Of a DNA stretch of 64,000 nt, positions 50,370 through 58,593 are shown in pieces. The stretch covers positions 1 through 64,000 of the forward strand of contig DASSCU010000005.1 in the NCBI GenBank assembly GCA_035697485.1. Reading direction: 5' to 3'. Position 1 is the first letter of the stretch. Every line of letters begins with the position of its first letter. The notes beneath the pieces were generated by a model. The model saw only the letters and a list, made by a program, of their open reading frames with translations. It did not search any database and was not told where the DNA came from. This DNA is from Actinomycetota bacterium. Its GTDB lineage: Bacteria; Actinomycetota; UBA4738; HRBIN12. A program made the translations under genes and the position numbers.

Positions 50370-52427
50370 ATGAGGATCCTCCGCGCGCTCGGCGCGCTCC
50401 TGCCGCTCGCGCTCGCCGCCGCCTTCCTGCTCCTCACGCCGATACCCTCCGTCGCCCAGGAGCCAGCCGTGGCCCTGACCCTGAAGGCCCAAACGCCCTT
50501 CACCACGCTCGAGAAGCCCGAGGTCACGATCGCCTTCCGTGCCAGGAACCTCGGTGAGGAACCGTTCGGTGATCTCCTGGTCGGGTTCATCATCGGTCCG
50601 GCGATCAGATCCCGGGTGGAGTACGAGTCCTCGCTGGTGGACGGGCCCGTCGGCACCCTGGTCTACGTCGATACGTTCGCGCAGGAGGGCGAGCTGAAGC
50701 CCGGCGAGACCCGCGAGTTCACGGTCTCCGTCGATCTCAGCGAGATCGACGGCGTGAGCGACGTCGACTCGCTCGTGTATCCGGCCCGGGTCGACCTTCG
50801 GAGCGGCGGCACACAGGTCGCCGCCCTCGACACGCCACTGGTGCACCTCGTTCGTGAGCCGGAGGTGCCGATCGGGCTCACGTGGTGGGCGGAGTTCGAT
50901 GCCCCGATCGCGTTCGACCCTCAGGGGCGGCTGGCCGATCCTGCGTTCGAGGCCGCGATCGCACCCGAAGGAGGGCTCGCGCAGCAGGTCGACACCCTCT
51001 CCGCCGCCATCGGATCGACCGACGGCGGCGTGTCAGTGGAGCTCGTCGTCGTGCCGACGGTGATCGACCAGCTGGCCCGGATGGCCGACGGGTACGAACG
51101 GGCATCGGGCGAGGTCGTGCGACCCGACCAGCCGCCGGCCACGAACGCCGCGACGCTGCTGGCCCGCCTCGCCGACCTCGTCGGCGAGGCGGACGTGCAA
51201 CTCGTCACCACCCCGTTCGCCGCACCACTGCTCCCGTCGCTCGCATCGGGTGGGCTCGCGCCCGATCTCGCTCGACAACAGGCGCTGGGTGAGGCGATCG
51301 TCGCTGAGCACCTGGGTGAGGAACCGTCCGCCGTCACGGCGCGGCCGCCGGAGGGAGCACTCGACGAGCCCAGCCTGCAGTGGCTCGCCGATCGCGGATC
51401 CACCACCGTGCTCGTGCAAGCCGACACGGTGCAGCGGCCCCCCCAGCCCAACGACTTCGCGCCGCTGCCCACTGCCGCCGTGACGACGGCCGACGGATCG
51501 AACCTGGCGCTCGTGCTGCCCGACCCGGGCGTGCAGGGTCTGCTGGGCGACCCGGTCCTGCTCGACGACCCGGTGCGGGCCGCCCAGGCGGTGCTCGGAG
51601 AGCTGGCGACGATCTGGCGCGAGCAACCGGTCCCCGGACTCCAGCCCGACGGGAGCCAGACCGTGCGCGGGGTCGCCGTGCAGATGCCTGCCGCACTGCC
51701 CCCCGCGATCTGGGCGCCGCTCGTCCGCCGCCTCTCCGAGGCCCCCTTCCTGCGGCGCACACCGGCGGCGAGCTTGGCCGCGGACGTCAACCCGACGCTG
51801 GAAGGCGCGGCGATCGTCCCGTCGATCGCACGGTTCCCACGCGACTACGTCGATGCGATCCGAGATCAGCGCCGAAACGTGGCCGCGTATCGCTCGATGC
51901 TCGCCGGCCCGAGCCCGCAGCCGGCACGGCTCGACCGCAACCTGTTGTACGCCGAGGCAGGTGAGTACATCTCCGACACCCTTGCGGGACGCGGCTGGTA
52001 CGACCAGGTCAACGCCGTCACCGGCTCGATCTTTCGAAGCGTGCTGCCCGACGTGCAGCAGGAGTTCCTGCTGACCTCGCGGGAAGGCTCCATCCCGCTG
52101 CGTATGGGCGACCCCGGCGCCACCCCGCTCACCGTGCAGGTCGTGCTTCGCTCCGCCTCGTTCGAGTTCCCCGACGGGTCCCAGCAGACCGTGACGATCG
52201 AGGGCCCCGACGAGATCGTCACGTTCGACGTGATCGCCAAGGCCGGAGGGCCGCAGACGATCCGGGTGAAGACCCGGGCGCCGTCGGGCCGCGACCTCGG
52301 GGAGGACCAGAACCTCGCGGTGCGCACGACGGCCGTGAACAGCGTGGCGTTGTGGATCACGATCGGCGCCGGGGTGCTGCTGCTGCTGCTCTGGTCGAGG
52401 AGGTTGGTCCGACGACCGAAGCCCTGA
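50370..52427 (+). CDS. DUF6049-like secreted, membrane-anchored protein (Rv3909 position)
   Basis: 685 residues. N-terminal signal peptide (ALLPLALAAAFLLLTPIPSV), a long extracytoplasmic body with an initial beta domain (TLEKPEVTIAFRARNLGEEP), a TIM-barrel-like middle part (ADRGSTTVLVQADTVQR) and a final beta domain, then a C-terminal helix VALWITIGAGVLLLLLWSRR with basic end. Position and domain layout match the protein encoded before murJ in mycobacteria and other Actinomycetota. Its function is not established; a role in envelope building is inferred from its neighbours. Confidence 0.8.
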   Translation: MRILRALGALLPLALAAAFLLLTPIPSVAQEPAVALTLKAQTPFTTLEKPEVTIAFRARNLGEEPFGDLLVGFIIGPAIRSRVEYESSLVDGPVGTLVYVDTFAQEGELKPGETREFTVSVDLSEIDGVSDVDSLVYPARVDLRSGGTQVAALDTPLVHLVREPEVPIGLTWWAEFDAPIAFDPQGRLADPAFEAAIAPEGGLAQQVDTLSAAIGSTDGGVSVELVVVPTVIDQLARMADGYERASGEVVRPDQPPATNAATLLARLADLVGEADVQLVTTPFAAPLLPSLASGGLAPDLARQQALGEAIVAEHLGEEPSAVTARPPEGALDEPSLQWLADRGSTTVLVQADTVQRPPQPNDFAPLPTAAVTTADGSNLALVLPDPGVQGLLGDPVLLDDPVRAAQAVLGELATIWREQPVPGLQPDGSQTVRGVAVQMPAALPPAIWAPLVRRLSEAPFLRRTPAASLAADVNPTLEGAAIVPSIARFPRDYVDAIRDQRRNVAAYRSMLAGPSPQPARLDRNLLYAEAGEYISDTLAGRGWYDQVNAVTGSIFRSVLPDVQQEFLLTSREGSIPLRMGDPGATPLTVQVVLRSASFEFPDGSQQTVTIEGPDEIVTFDVIAKAGGPQTIRVKTRAPSGRDLGEDQNLAVRTTAVNSVALWITIGAGVLLLLLWSRRLVRRPKP

Positions 52428-52444
52428 CCCCCGATCCCGAACCG

Positions 52445-54079
52445 GTGGAGGGCATCCCTCCCGATACCACCGGCGCCTACGTGCGGAACACCGCGCTCAT
52501 GACGGTCGGCACGACCCTGTCGCGCCTGACCGGGTACGTCCGCATCGCGGCGCAGACGGCGGCCCTCGGCGTCACGATCGCCCCGCTCGGCAACGTCTAC
52601 ACGCAGGCCAACACTACGCCCAACATCGTCTACGAGCTGATCCTCGGGGGCATCCTGACCTCGGTGTTCGTGCCGGTGTTCGTCGACCACCAGCGGCGGA
52701 ACGGGCGCGAAGCCGCCTTCGACCTTGGGAGACGCGTCCTCACACTGGCGTTGGTGCTGCTATCCGGCGTCGCGATCGTCGGCATCGTGTTCGCGCCCCA
52801 GATCATGCGCCTGTACCTCGTAGCGTCCGACGCCGCCGACCGCGAGGCGCAGATCGAGCTGGGGGTGTTCCTGCTCCGTTGGTTCATGCCGCAGATCGTC
52901 TTCTACGGCATCGGGGCGATCGCCTCCGGGCTGCTCAACACCGAACGCCGGTTCGCCGCCCCGATGTTCGCGCCGATCCTCAACAACCTCGTCGCGATCG
53001 CGACGTTCGCGGCCTACGCCATGCTCCGCGCCGGGGCCGCGCCCTCGGTCGGCGACATCACATGGCTCGAGAAGACAGTGCTCGGCGCCGGCACCACCCT
53101 CGGCGTCGTCGCGATGACCGTGGCCCTGTGGCCGTCGCTGCGCGGGACCGGCTTCCGATGGCGTTTGACCGGTGGGTGGGGCCATCCGGGCATCCGGCGC
53201 ATCGTAAGGCTCTCCGGTTGGGTCATCGTCTACGTCGGGGCGAACCAGCTCGCCTACGTCGTGATCATCATCCTCGCGGGAGGCATCTGCGACGCCTGTT
53301 ACCAGATCTACGCCACGGCGTTCATCATCTTCCTGCTGCCGCACTCCATCTTCGCCGTCTCGATCTTCACCGCGCTGCTGCCCGCGATGGCCGAGCGATG
53401 GACCGACCACGACATCGACGGCGTCCGCGACCGATTCTCGCTGGGGCTGCGTGACACGATCGTGGTGATCGTGCCGGCGTCGTTCGCGTTCATCGCGCTC
53501 GCGCAGCCGATCGTCTCGCTGCTGCTCGAGTACGGGTGGGTGCGGGAGGCCGACGTCCCCTTGATCGCCCGCACGTTGCAGGGCTTCGCGGTCGGGCTGC
53601 CGATCTTCTCGGCGTTCCAGCTGATCACGCGCACCTTCTACGCGACGCAGGACAGCCGGACGCCGGCGATCGTCAACATCGGCGCGGCGATCGTCACCGT
53701 GGCCGTCGATGTCGCGCTCGTGCGCGCGGTGGGATGGGACGTGCCCGCCCTCGCGCTGGGACACGCGCTGTCGTACGTGTTCGCGACCACCGTGGGGCTC
53801 GCGCTCCTCCGCCCGAAGCTCGGCTCGCTCGACGGCGGGCGCGTCGCCAGCACGGTCGCACGCGCGGTGCCAGCGGCCGCGGTCACGGCGGCCATCGCGT
53901 GGCTCGTCGCGGCCGGCGTGGGCGCGGTGGTCGACACGCAGATGGTGATCTGGCGGCTCGTACAGGTCGGATCGGCGGTCGCCGCGGGCGTCGGCGTGTA
54001 TCTGCTCGCGGCCCTCATGTTGGGCGTTGAAGAGGTCGATGAAGTGATCGGCGCGGTACGCAGGAGGTTCCGCGGATGA
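52445..54079 (+). CDS. murJ: MurJ/MviN lipid II flippase
   Basis: 544 residues from GTG 52445; GTG 52352 in the same frame would overlap the previous gene by 76 nt. There are about 14 hydrophobic helices. Family blocks: RNTALMTVGTTLSRLTGYVR, NIVYELILGGILTSVFVPVF, LNTERRFAAPMFAPILNNL, HSIFAVSIFTALLPAMAERW. It moves lipid II across the membrane for peptidoglycan synthesis. It lacks the large C-terminal pseudokinase domain of the mycobacterial homologue. Its stop overlaps the start of the small TadE-like gene by 4 nt. Confidence 0.93.
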   Translation: MEGIPPDTTGAYVRNTALMTVGTTLSRLTGYVRIAAQTAALGVTIAPLGNVYTQANTTPNIVYELILGGILTSVFVPVFVDHQRRNGREAAFDLGRRVLTLALVLLSGVAIVGIVFAPQIMRLYLVASDAADREAQIELGVFLLRWFMPQIVFYGIGAIASGLLNTERRFAAPMFAPILNNLVAIATFAAYAMLRAGAAPSVGDITWLEKTVLGAGTTLGVVAMTVALWPSLRGTGFRWRLTGGWGHPGIRRIVRLSGWVIVYVGANQLAYVVIIILAGGICDACYQIYATAFIIFLLPHSIFAVSIFTALLPAMAERWTDHDIDGVRDRFSLGLRDTIVVIVPASFAFIALAQPIVSLLLEYGWVREADVPLIARTLQGFAVGLPIFSAFQLITRTFYATQDSRTPAIVNIGAAIVTVAVDVALVRAVGWDVPALALGHALSYVFATTVGLALLRPKLGSLDGGRVASTVARAVPAAAVTAAIAWLVAAGVGAVVDTQMVIWRLVQVGSAVAAGVGVYLLAALMLGVEEVDEVIGAVRRRFRG

Positions 54080-54498
54080 CTGGCATGTTGCACAACATCG
54101 ATCGCACCGCCGAAACCGGCATGGTCGGCAAGGCAGCGGTGATCTGGCTGCTGCTCTTCGCGGTGCTCGGGGTCGCCGTCGTCGACGCCGTGTCGATCGG
54201 TCGCACGACGCTGCACCTGTCCGAGGTCGCGACCCAGGCCGCGAGCGATGGCGCCGCGGCGTACCGTTCACAAGGGCGTAGCGCGATCAAGGCGTGCGAG
54301 ACCGCGGCGGCCACGATCGAGGCACTGGACTCGAGCCTGAAGCTCGGGAAGACCGGCTGCGTGGTCGACGACACCACCGGCCGCGTCGGCATCAGGCTAC
54401 GGGCGACCGCGGAGACGATGGTCGCCGGACGGCTCGGTGCGACCGCCGCGTACACCCAGGTCGTCGTGACGGAGGCCAACGGCCCGTCGGGTGTGTAG
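54076..54498 (+). CDS. Small single-TM protein, TadE/TadG-like
   Basis: 140 residues. One N-terminal helix (AAVIWLLLFAVLGVAVVDAV), then an extracytoplasmic part with SEVATQAASDGAAAYRS and a two-cysteine segment (ACETAA ... KTGCVVDD) that could form a disulfide. The arrangement resembles TadE/TadG-type or putative Flp pilus proteins but lacks their full signature. It is wedged between murJ and the sigma gene, translationally coupled to murJ (ATGA). It is not known at this site in M. tuberculosis. Function unknown. Confidence 0.7.
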   Translation: MTGMLHNIDRTAETGMVGKAAVIWLLLFAVLGVAVVDAVSIGRTTLHLSEVATQAASDGAAAYRSQGRSAIKACETAAATIEALDSSLKLGKTGCVVDDTTGRVGIRLRATAETMVAGRLGATAAYTQVVVTEANGPSGV

Positions 54499-54501
54499 CG
54501 T
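54496..54501 (+). promoter_or_regulatory. -10 element TAGCGT of the sigma-factor gene
   Basis: TAGCGT, 7-nt spacer, then GTG 54509. Its first three bases are the TAG stop codon of the preceding gene, so the sigma gene can be transcribed separately from murJ. Confidence 0.5.
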
Positions 54502-54508
54502 TCGGGCC

Positions 54509-55108
54509 GTGACCGAGGTCGAGCGCGACGAGGAGCTCGTCCGACGCTTCCGAGCGGGCGAGACCGACGCCTTCACCGACCTCGTCCGCCGCCACGAGCA
54601 CCGCGTGTACTCCCTCTGCCTGCGCGTGCTGGGCGATGCCGACGCCGCTGCCGACGTGGCCCAGGACACGTTCCTGAGCGTCCTGCGCAAGCTCGACGGC
54701 TTCCGGGGCGACGCTGCGTTCACGACCTGGTTGCACCGGGTGGCGGTGAACGCCTGCTACGACGAGCTGCGCAGGAAGCGCCGCCGGCCGATGCTGCACG
54801 TCGCTGCCGACGACGACCTGCAGCACGAGCCCGGGCCGCCGACCGTCGATCATGCCGACGAGGTCGCCGGCGCCCGCGACGCGGCGTCGGCGTTGGCGTC
54901 GATCCCTGAGGAATTCCGAGTCGCCCTCGTGTTGGCCGACGTCCAGGACATGGCGTACGACCAGATCGCGCAGGTGCTCGACGTGCCGATCGGCACCGTG
55001 AAGTCCCGCGTGCACCGCGGGCGCCTCGCCCTCGCGGCCGTCCTCGGCCTCGAACCGGGCTCTCGGGAACCGATCGCCTCGCCACGGACGTCGGAGCAGG
55101 AACCGTGA
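54509..55108 (+). CDS. sigM: ECF sigma factor, SigM-like
   Basis: 199 residues. Sigma region 2: FTDLVRRHEHRVYSLCLRVL, AADVAQDTFLSVLRKLDGF, TTWLHRVAVNACYDELRRKR. Region 4: MAYDQIAQVLDVPIGTVKSR. ECF-type: no region 3. It directs RNA polymerase to envelope- or redox-stress promoters. Gene order (murJ, sigma, anti-sigma, trxB, trxA) matches the M. tuberculosis sigM locus. It overlaps the anti-sigma gene by 4 nt. The -10 at 54496 shows it may also be made on its own. Confidence 0.92.
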   Translation: MTEVERDEELVRRFRAGETDAFTDLVRRHEHRVYSLCLRVLGDADAAADVAQDTFLSVLRKLDGFRGDAAFTTWLHRVAVNACYDELRRKRRRPMLHVAADDDLQHEPGPPTVDHADEVAGARDAASALASIPEEFRVALVLADVQDMAYDQIAQVLDVPIGTVKSRVHRGRLALAAVLGLEPGSREPIASPRTSEQEP

Positions 55109-55893
55109 CACACCCTCTCGATCAGCTCGCCCCGTTCGTCGACGGCACCCTCGACCCCGCCGAGCGTGTCGTCGTCGACGAACACCTGCGCTCCTGCGAC
55201 CGGTGCCGGGCCGAGGTCGATGCGGCTGACGCAGCCCGTACCGTGCTCAGGGCGATGCCGGAACCGGCGAGTCCGGACCTCGCCGCGCGGTTCTCCCCCG
55301 AGCGGATCGAACGGCTCACGGCTCCCTCCGCCGCCTCGCGGGCGCCCTGGTCGAAGCTCGCGCCGGTGGTCGCGGCGGCGGCGGTCGTGGCCCTCGTCGC
55401 ACTCGTCGTCCCCCGGCTCGGGAGCGGCTCGAACAGCGGTGGCGTCGCCGCCGACGCCGTGGCCGAGGCGGGCGGTGACGGCGCGGGCGGCCCCGGGCGC
55501 CTCGAGATCCTCGACGCCGATCTCGATGAGCCCGCGCTGCAGGAGGCGGCGACCGCGTTCGCTGCCGCCTACGCGCAGGGCCGGGGCGTGGCGGCCGACG
55601 CCGGTCAGGAGGCGGCAGGGGCCGTGGCGTCGGCACCGGCGGCGCTGTCCGGCCAGGCCCGGACGGCCGGACCCGCCCGCACGGCGCGCGCCGTCGCGTG
55701 CCTGGAGCAAGCCTTCCCGGGCTTCCCCGGCGAGATCGTTCGGGTGCAGCGGGTCATGTTCGAGGGCACGCCGGCGTTCATCGCCTACGTGATCGAGAGC
55801 CCGGGTGCCGATACACCGGCGAACGCGGTCTCGATCTGGGTCGCCGACGCGGCGGATTGCTCGGTCCTGACCTTCACGTCGGCCCGCCTCTGA
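55105..55893 (+). CDS. Anti-sigma factor with zinc-type (ZAS) motif
   Basis: 262 residues. Cytoplasmic N-terminus [20 protein letters not shown] holds the HxxxCxxC ZAS motif of redox-sensitive anti-sigma factors, then one membrane helix ([20 protein letters not shown]) and an extracytoplasmic Ala/Gly-rich domain ending [20 protein letters not shown]. It should hold SigM inactive at the membrane until a stress signal. The start GTG 55105 overlaps the sigma gene (GTGA). Confidence 0.9.
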   Translation: MTHPLDQLAPFVDGTLDPAERVVVDEHLRSCDRCRAEVDAADAARTVLRAMPEPASPDLAARFSPERIERLTAPSAASRAPWSKLAPVVAAAAVVALVALVVPRLGSGSNSGGVAADAVAEAGGDGAGGPGRLEILDADLDEPALQEAATAFAAAYAQGRGVAADAGQEAAGAVASAPAALSGQARTAGPARTARAVACLEQAFPGFPGEIVRVQRVMFEGTPAFIAYVIESPGADTPANAVSIWVADAADCSVLTFTSARL

Positions 55894-55960
55894 CGGCCTC
55901 GCGGATGCGGGCATGCGCCGGGATGCTCGTGCGTTCATGGCTGTGGGAGGATTCCTGGCG

Positions 55961-56899
55961 ATGAGTGAGACGCGCGACGTGATCGTGATCGGCTCGGGGC
56001 CGGCCGGCTACACGGCGGCCCTGTACGCCGCTCGGGCGAACCTCGAACCGCTCGTGCTCAAGGGCCTCGACGCGGGCGGCCAGCTGATGCTGACGACCGA
56101 TGTCGAGAACTACCCGGGCTTCCCTGACGGCCTGATGGGTCCGGAGCTGATGGAACGGTTCGAGAAGCAGGCCGCCCGTTTCGGCGCCGAGATCCTGCCC
56201 GTGCACGCCACCGAGGTCGACCTGTCGAGCCGTCCGTTCACGGTGAAGGCGGGCGACCAGGCCTGGCGCACGCAGACCGTGATCGTGTCGACCGGAGCCA
56301 GCGCGCGCTGGCTCGACGTGCCCGGTGAGGAGACGCTTCGCGGGCGTGGCGTGAGCGCGTGCGCTACCTGCGACGGGTTCTTCTTCCGTGACCGCGAGCT
56401 CATGGTCGTGGGCGGCGGGGACTCCGCGATGGAGGAGGCGACGTTCCTCACGAAGTTCGCCTCGAAGGTGACGATCGTGCACCGACGCGACGAGTTCCGC
56501 GCCTCGAAGATCATGCAGGAGCGTGCGCTCGCCAACCCCAAGATCGAGGTGATCTGGAACGCCACCGTCAGCGAGATCCTGGGTGAGGGCGCCGTCACCG
56601 GCGTGCGCCTGCACGACACGGTCACCGGCGAGGAACGAGAGATGCCCACCGACGGCGTGTTCATGGCGATCGGCCACGATCCCAACACCTCGCTCTTCGC
56701 GGGCCAGCTGGACCTCGACGAGAACGGGTATGTCGTGGTGCAGGAACCTCGCACGCACACGAGCGTGCCGGGCGTCTTCGCCGCGGGCGACGTCACCGAC
56801 ACGATCTACAAGCAGGCGGTCACGGCCGCCGGACAGGGCTGCAAGGCGGCGATCGATGCCGAGCGGTTCCTGGAGGAACTGGCGCACGCGCCGACCTGA
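55961..56899 (+). CDS. trxB: Thioredoxin reductase
   Basis: 312 residues from ATG 55961 with GGGAGG about 11 nt upstream; longer in-frame starts at 55913/55937 are weaker. FAD motif [20 protein letters not shown], redox-active pair [20 protein letters not shown] (CxxC) followed by the NADPH Rossmann motif [14 protein letters not shown]-terminal [20 protein letters not shown]. It passes electrons from NADPH to thioredoxin. It lies between the anti-sigma and trxA genes. Confidence 0.96.
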   Translation: MSETRDVIVIGSGPAGYTAALYAARANLEPLVLKGLDAGGQLMLTTDVENYPGFPDGLMGPELMERFEKQAARFGAEILPVHATEVDLSSRPFTVKAGDQAWRTQTVIVSTGASARWLDVPGEETLRGRGVSACATCDGFFFRDRELMVVGGGDSAMEEATFLTKFASKVTIVHRRDEFRASKIMQERALANPKIEVIWNATVSEILGEGAVTGVRLHDTVTGEEREMPTDGVFMAIGHDPNTSLFAGQLDLDENGYVVVQEPRTHTSVPGVFAAGDVTDTIYKQAVTAAGQGCKAAIDAERFLEELAHAPT

Positions 56900-56994
56900 G
56901 CTGCGGGAATCCCGGGCAGGCGCGCGCGCGTTGCACGTCTCGGCGGTTCGACGCCGCAGAGGACTGTGAGGCACCACCGATGAGGAGAACGACG

Positions 56995-57321
56995 ATGGCG
57001 GACATGAACAGCGTGACAGACCAGGAGTTCCAGACCTCGGTCCTGGACTCCGAGACCCCTGTGCTCGTGGACTTCTGGGCGGAATGGTGCGTGCCTTGCC
57101 ACATGGTGTCGCCGGTGGTCGAGGAGATCGGACAGGACAAGGGTGAGACCCTCAAGGTCGTCAAGCTCAACATCGACGAGAACCCACAGGCGACCCGCAC
57201 CTACGGAGTGATGAGCATCCCCAGCCTGATCCTGTTCAAGGGCGGCCAGGAGGTCGCACGCGTGATCGGCGCGAAGCCGAAGGACGCGATCCTGCGCGAC
57301 ATCGAGCCTCACCTGTCCTGA
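56995..57321 (+). CDS. trxA: Thioredoxin with WCVPC active site
   Basis: 108 residues from ATG 56995, preceded by GAGGAG. Fold landmarks: PVLVDFWAEWCVPCHMVSPV, LNIDENPQATRTYGVMSIPS with the cis-Pro, LILFKGGQEVARVIGAKPKD. It is the disulfide reductase partner of the adjacent reductase. The central dipeptide is Val-Pro (WCVPC) instead of the usual Gly-Pro, and His follows where Lys/Arg is common; both can shift the redox potential. Confidence 0.95.
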   Translation: MADMNSVTDQEFQTSVLDSETPVLVDFWAEWCVPCHMVSPVVEEIGQDKGETLKVVKLNIDENPQATRTYGVMSIPSLILFKGGQEVARVIGAKPKDAILRDIEPHLS

Positions 57322-57327
57322 ACACTC

Positions 57328-57353
57328 GCCACGGTCTCTCTCGGTGCCGTGGC
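57328..57353 (+). terminator. Hairpin after trxA
   Basis: GCCACGG (57328-57334) and CCGTGGC (57347-57353) form a 7-bp stem with a 12-nt loop, 6 nt after the trxA stop. This is a candidate end of the sigma/thioredoxin unit. Confidence 0.5.
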
Positions 57354-57416
57354 CCGCTCGACCCTCCAGCACCCGGCCGGTTGCCGCCGTGAAGGCCACC
57401 GGCGCAGACTCATCGT

Positions 57417-58445
57417 GTGCGCATCTACCACCTCGGTGACGAGGGCCCGGAAGTCGGCGACATCCAGGAGCGCCTGACCGGACTCGACCATCCGGTCGAT
57501 GCCGAGGAGGTCCCCGGCCGATTCGGGCCGTCGACCGATGCGGCCGTCCGCGCGTTCCAGGCTCGGCGCAGCCTGCGGGTCGACGGGCTCGTCGGGCCCG
57601 ACACCTGGGGGCAACTCGTCGAGGCCGGATACCGCCTCGGCGACCGCACGCTCTACCTGCACTCGCCGCACTTCCGCGGTGACGACGTCCGAACGTTGCA
57701 GCGCAAGCTGAATGCCCTCGGGTTCGATGCGGGCCGCGAGGACGGCATGTTCGGCGTGAACACGGATCATGCGATGCGCGACTTCCAGCGCAACGTCGGC
57801 GAGGAGCCCGACGGCATCGTGGGCCTCCACGCGATCGAGATGCTCGAGCGGATGCGTCCGATCGAGTCTGGTCTGAGCCGCGCCTTGGTCCGCGAAGAGG
57901 AAGAGCTCCGGCATCTGCGGACCTCGATCGCAGCCCGGGTTCTCGCGATCGACCCAGGCGACGCGGGCGAACCCGACAGTGCCTGCACGTACTCGATCGC
58001 CGAGGTGCTCCGTGACGAGCTGGCGGCGATGGGCGGGAAGCCATCGTTGCTCAGGGCTCGGGACGAGCCGCTCGACCCGACCGAGCGGGCGAAGCTCGCC
58101 AACGAGATGGGCGCGTCGATGTGCGTCTCGGTCGAGCTCGCGACCGGGCTGCCCGAGGCGTCGGGACCGACCGTCTCCTACTTCGGCAGCGACCAGACCC
58201 ACTCGCCAGCCGGCATGCTGCTGGCGCAGCTGATCCTCGAGGAGCTCGAAGCCGCCCTCCACACTCGGGGGCGTCTGCAGCGTCTCACCGTCTCGATGCT
58301 GCGCGAAACGCGCATGCCGGCGGTGCAGGTCGAGCCCGCGTTCATCACGAACGAGCGCGAAGCGGCGATGATCGTCGACCCGGCCTTCGCCGAGCGGGTC
58401 GGCCGCGCCGTCGCGAACGGCGTCAAGCGCTTCTTCGCCGACTGA
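57417..58445 (+). CDS. cwlM: CwlM-like amidase-fold protein, probably non-catalytic
   Basis: 342 residues from GTG 57417. Two peptidoglycan-binding (PGRP) repeats ([39 protein letters not shown]) precede an N-acetylmuramoyl-L-alanine amidase_3 domain (about residues 170-342). Zinc ligands are missing: the DPGHGG His is Asp (IDPGDAG) and the SxHxN His is replaced (SVELATG); only the final Glu ([11 protein letters not shown]) remains. No signal peptide is present. In mycobacteria CwlM is a cytoplasmic regulator of MurA, consistent with a pseudoenzyme. Confidence 0.85.
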   Translation: MRIYHLGDEGPEVGDIQERLTGLDHPVDAEEVPGRFGPSTDAAVRAFQARRSLRVDGLVGPDTWGQLVEAGYRLGDRTLYLHSPHFRGDDVRTLQRKLNALGFDAGREDGMFGVNTDHAMRDFQRNVGEEPDGIVGLHAIEMLERMRPIESGLSRALVREEEELRHLRTSIAARVLAIDPGDAGEPDSACTYSIAEVLRDELAAMGGKPSLLRARDEPLDPTERAKLANEMGASMCVSVELATGLPEASGPTVSYFGSDQTHSPAGMLLAQLILEELEAALHTRGRLQRLTVSMLRETRMPAVQVEPAFITNEREAAMIVDPAFAERVGRAVANGVKRFFAD

Positions 58446-58572
58446 CGAGCCGCAGGAACAGCCCGAGCGTGACCCCGGCTACCGAGGCGCGGATCGCGCG
58501 CTCTCGCTCGGTCGGGTGACGGGCGCCGGCACCGGGAGTGTCGGGTGCAGGTCTCTCCGGGGCGTTCGGCAT
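58423..58572 (-). CDS. Small leaderless ORF antisense to the cwlM 3' end
   Basis: A 49-residue ORF from ATG 58572 with stop at 58423, overlapping the cwlM end by 23 nt. It has a Pro-rich N-terminus, a basic middle, then [17 protein letters not shown], which could be a short membrane-binding helix. The start is 8 nt after minus-strand TAGCAT, which shares bases with the plus-strand -10 box of the LLM gene. No homologue is recognised. M. tuberculosis also has a minus-strand gene (Rv3916c) at this place, but similarity cannot be judged. Confidence 0.4.
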   Translation of the reverse strand: MPNAPERPAPDTPGAGARHPTERERAIRASVAGVTLGLFLRLVSRRRSA

Positions 58573-58579
58573 CGGGGGC

Positions 58580-58586
58580 TATGCTA
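58580..58586. promoter_or_regulatory. Shared bidirectional -10 element TATGCTA
   Basis: Plus strand: TATGCT, 8 nt, ATG 58594. Minus strand: TAGCAT, 8 nt, ATG 58572. Both read from the same seven bases, so transcription could start in both directions. Confidence 0.45.
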
Positions 58587-58593
58587 CGCGCCG

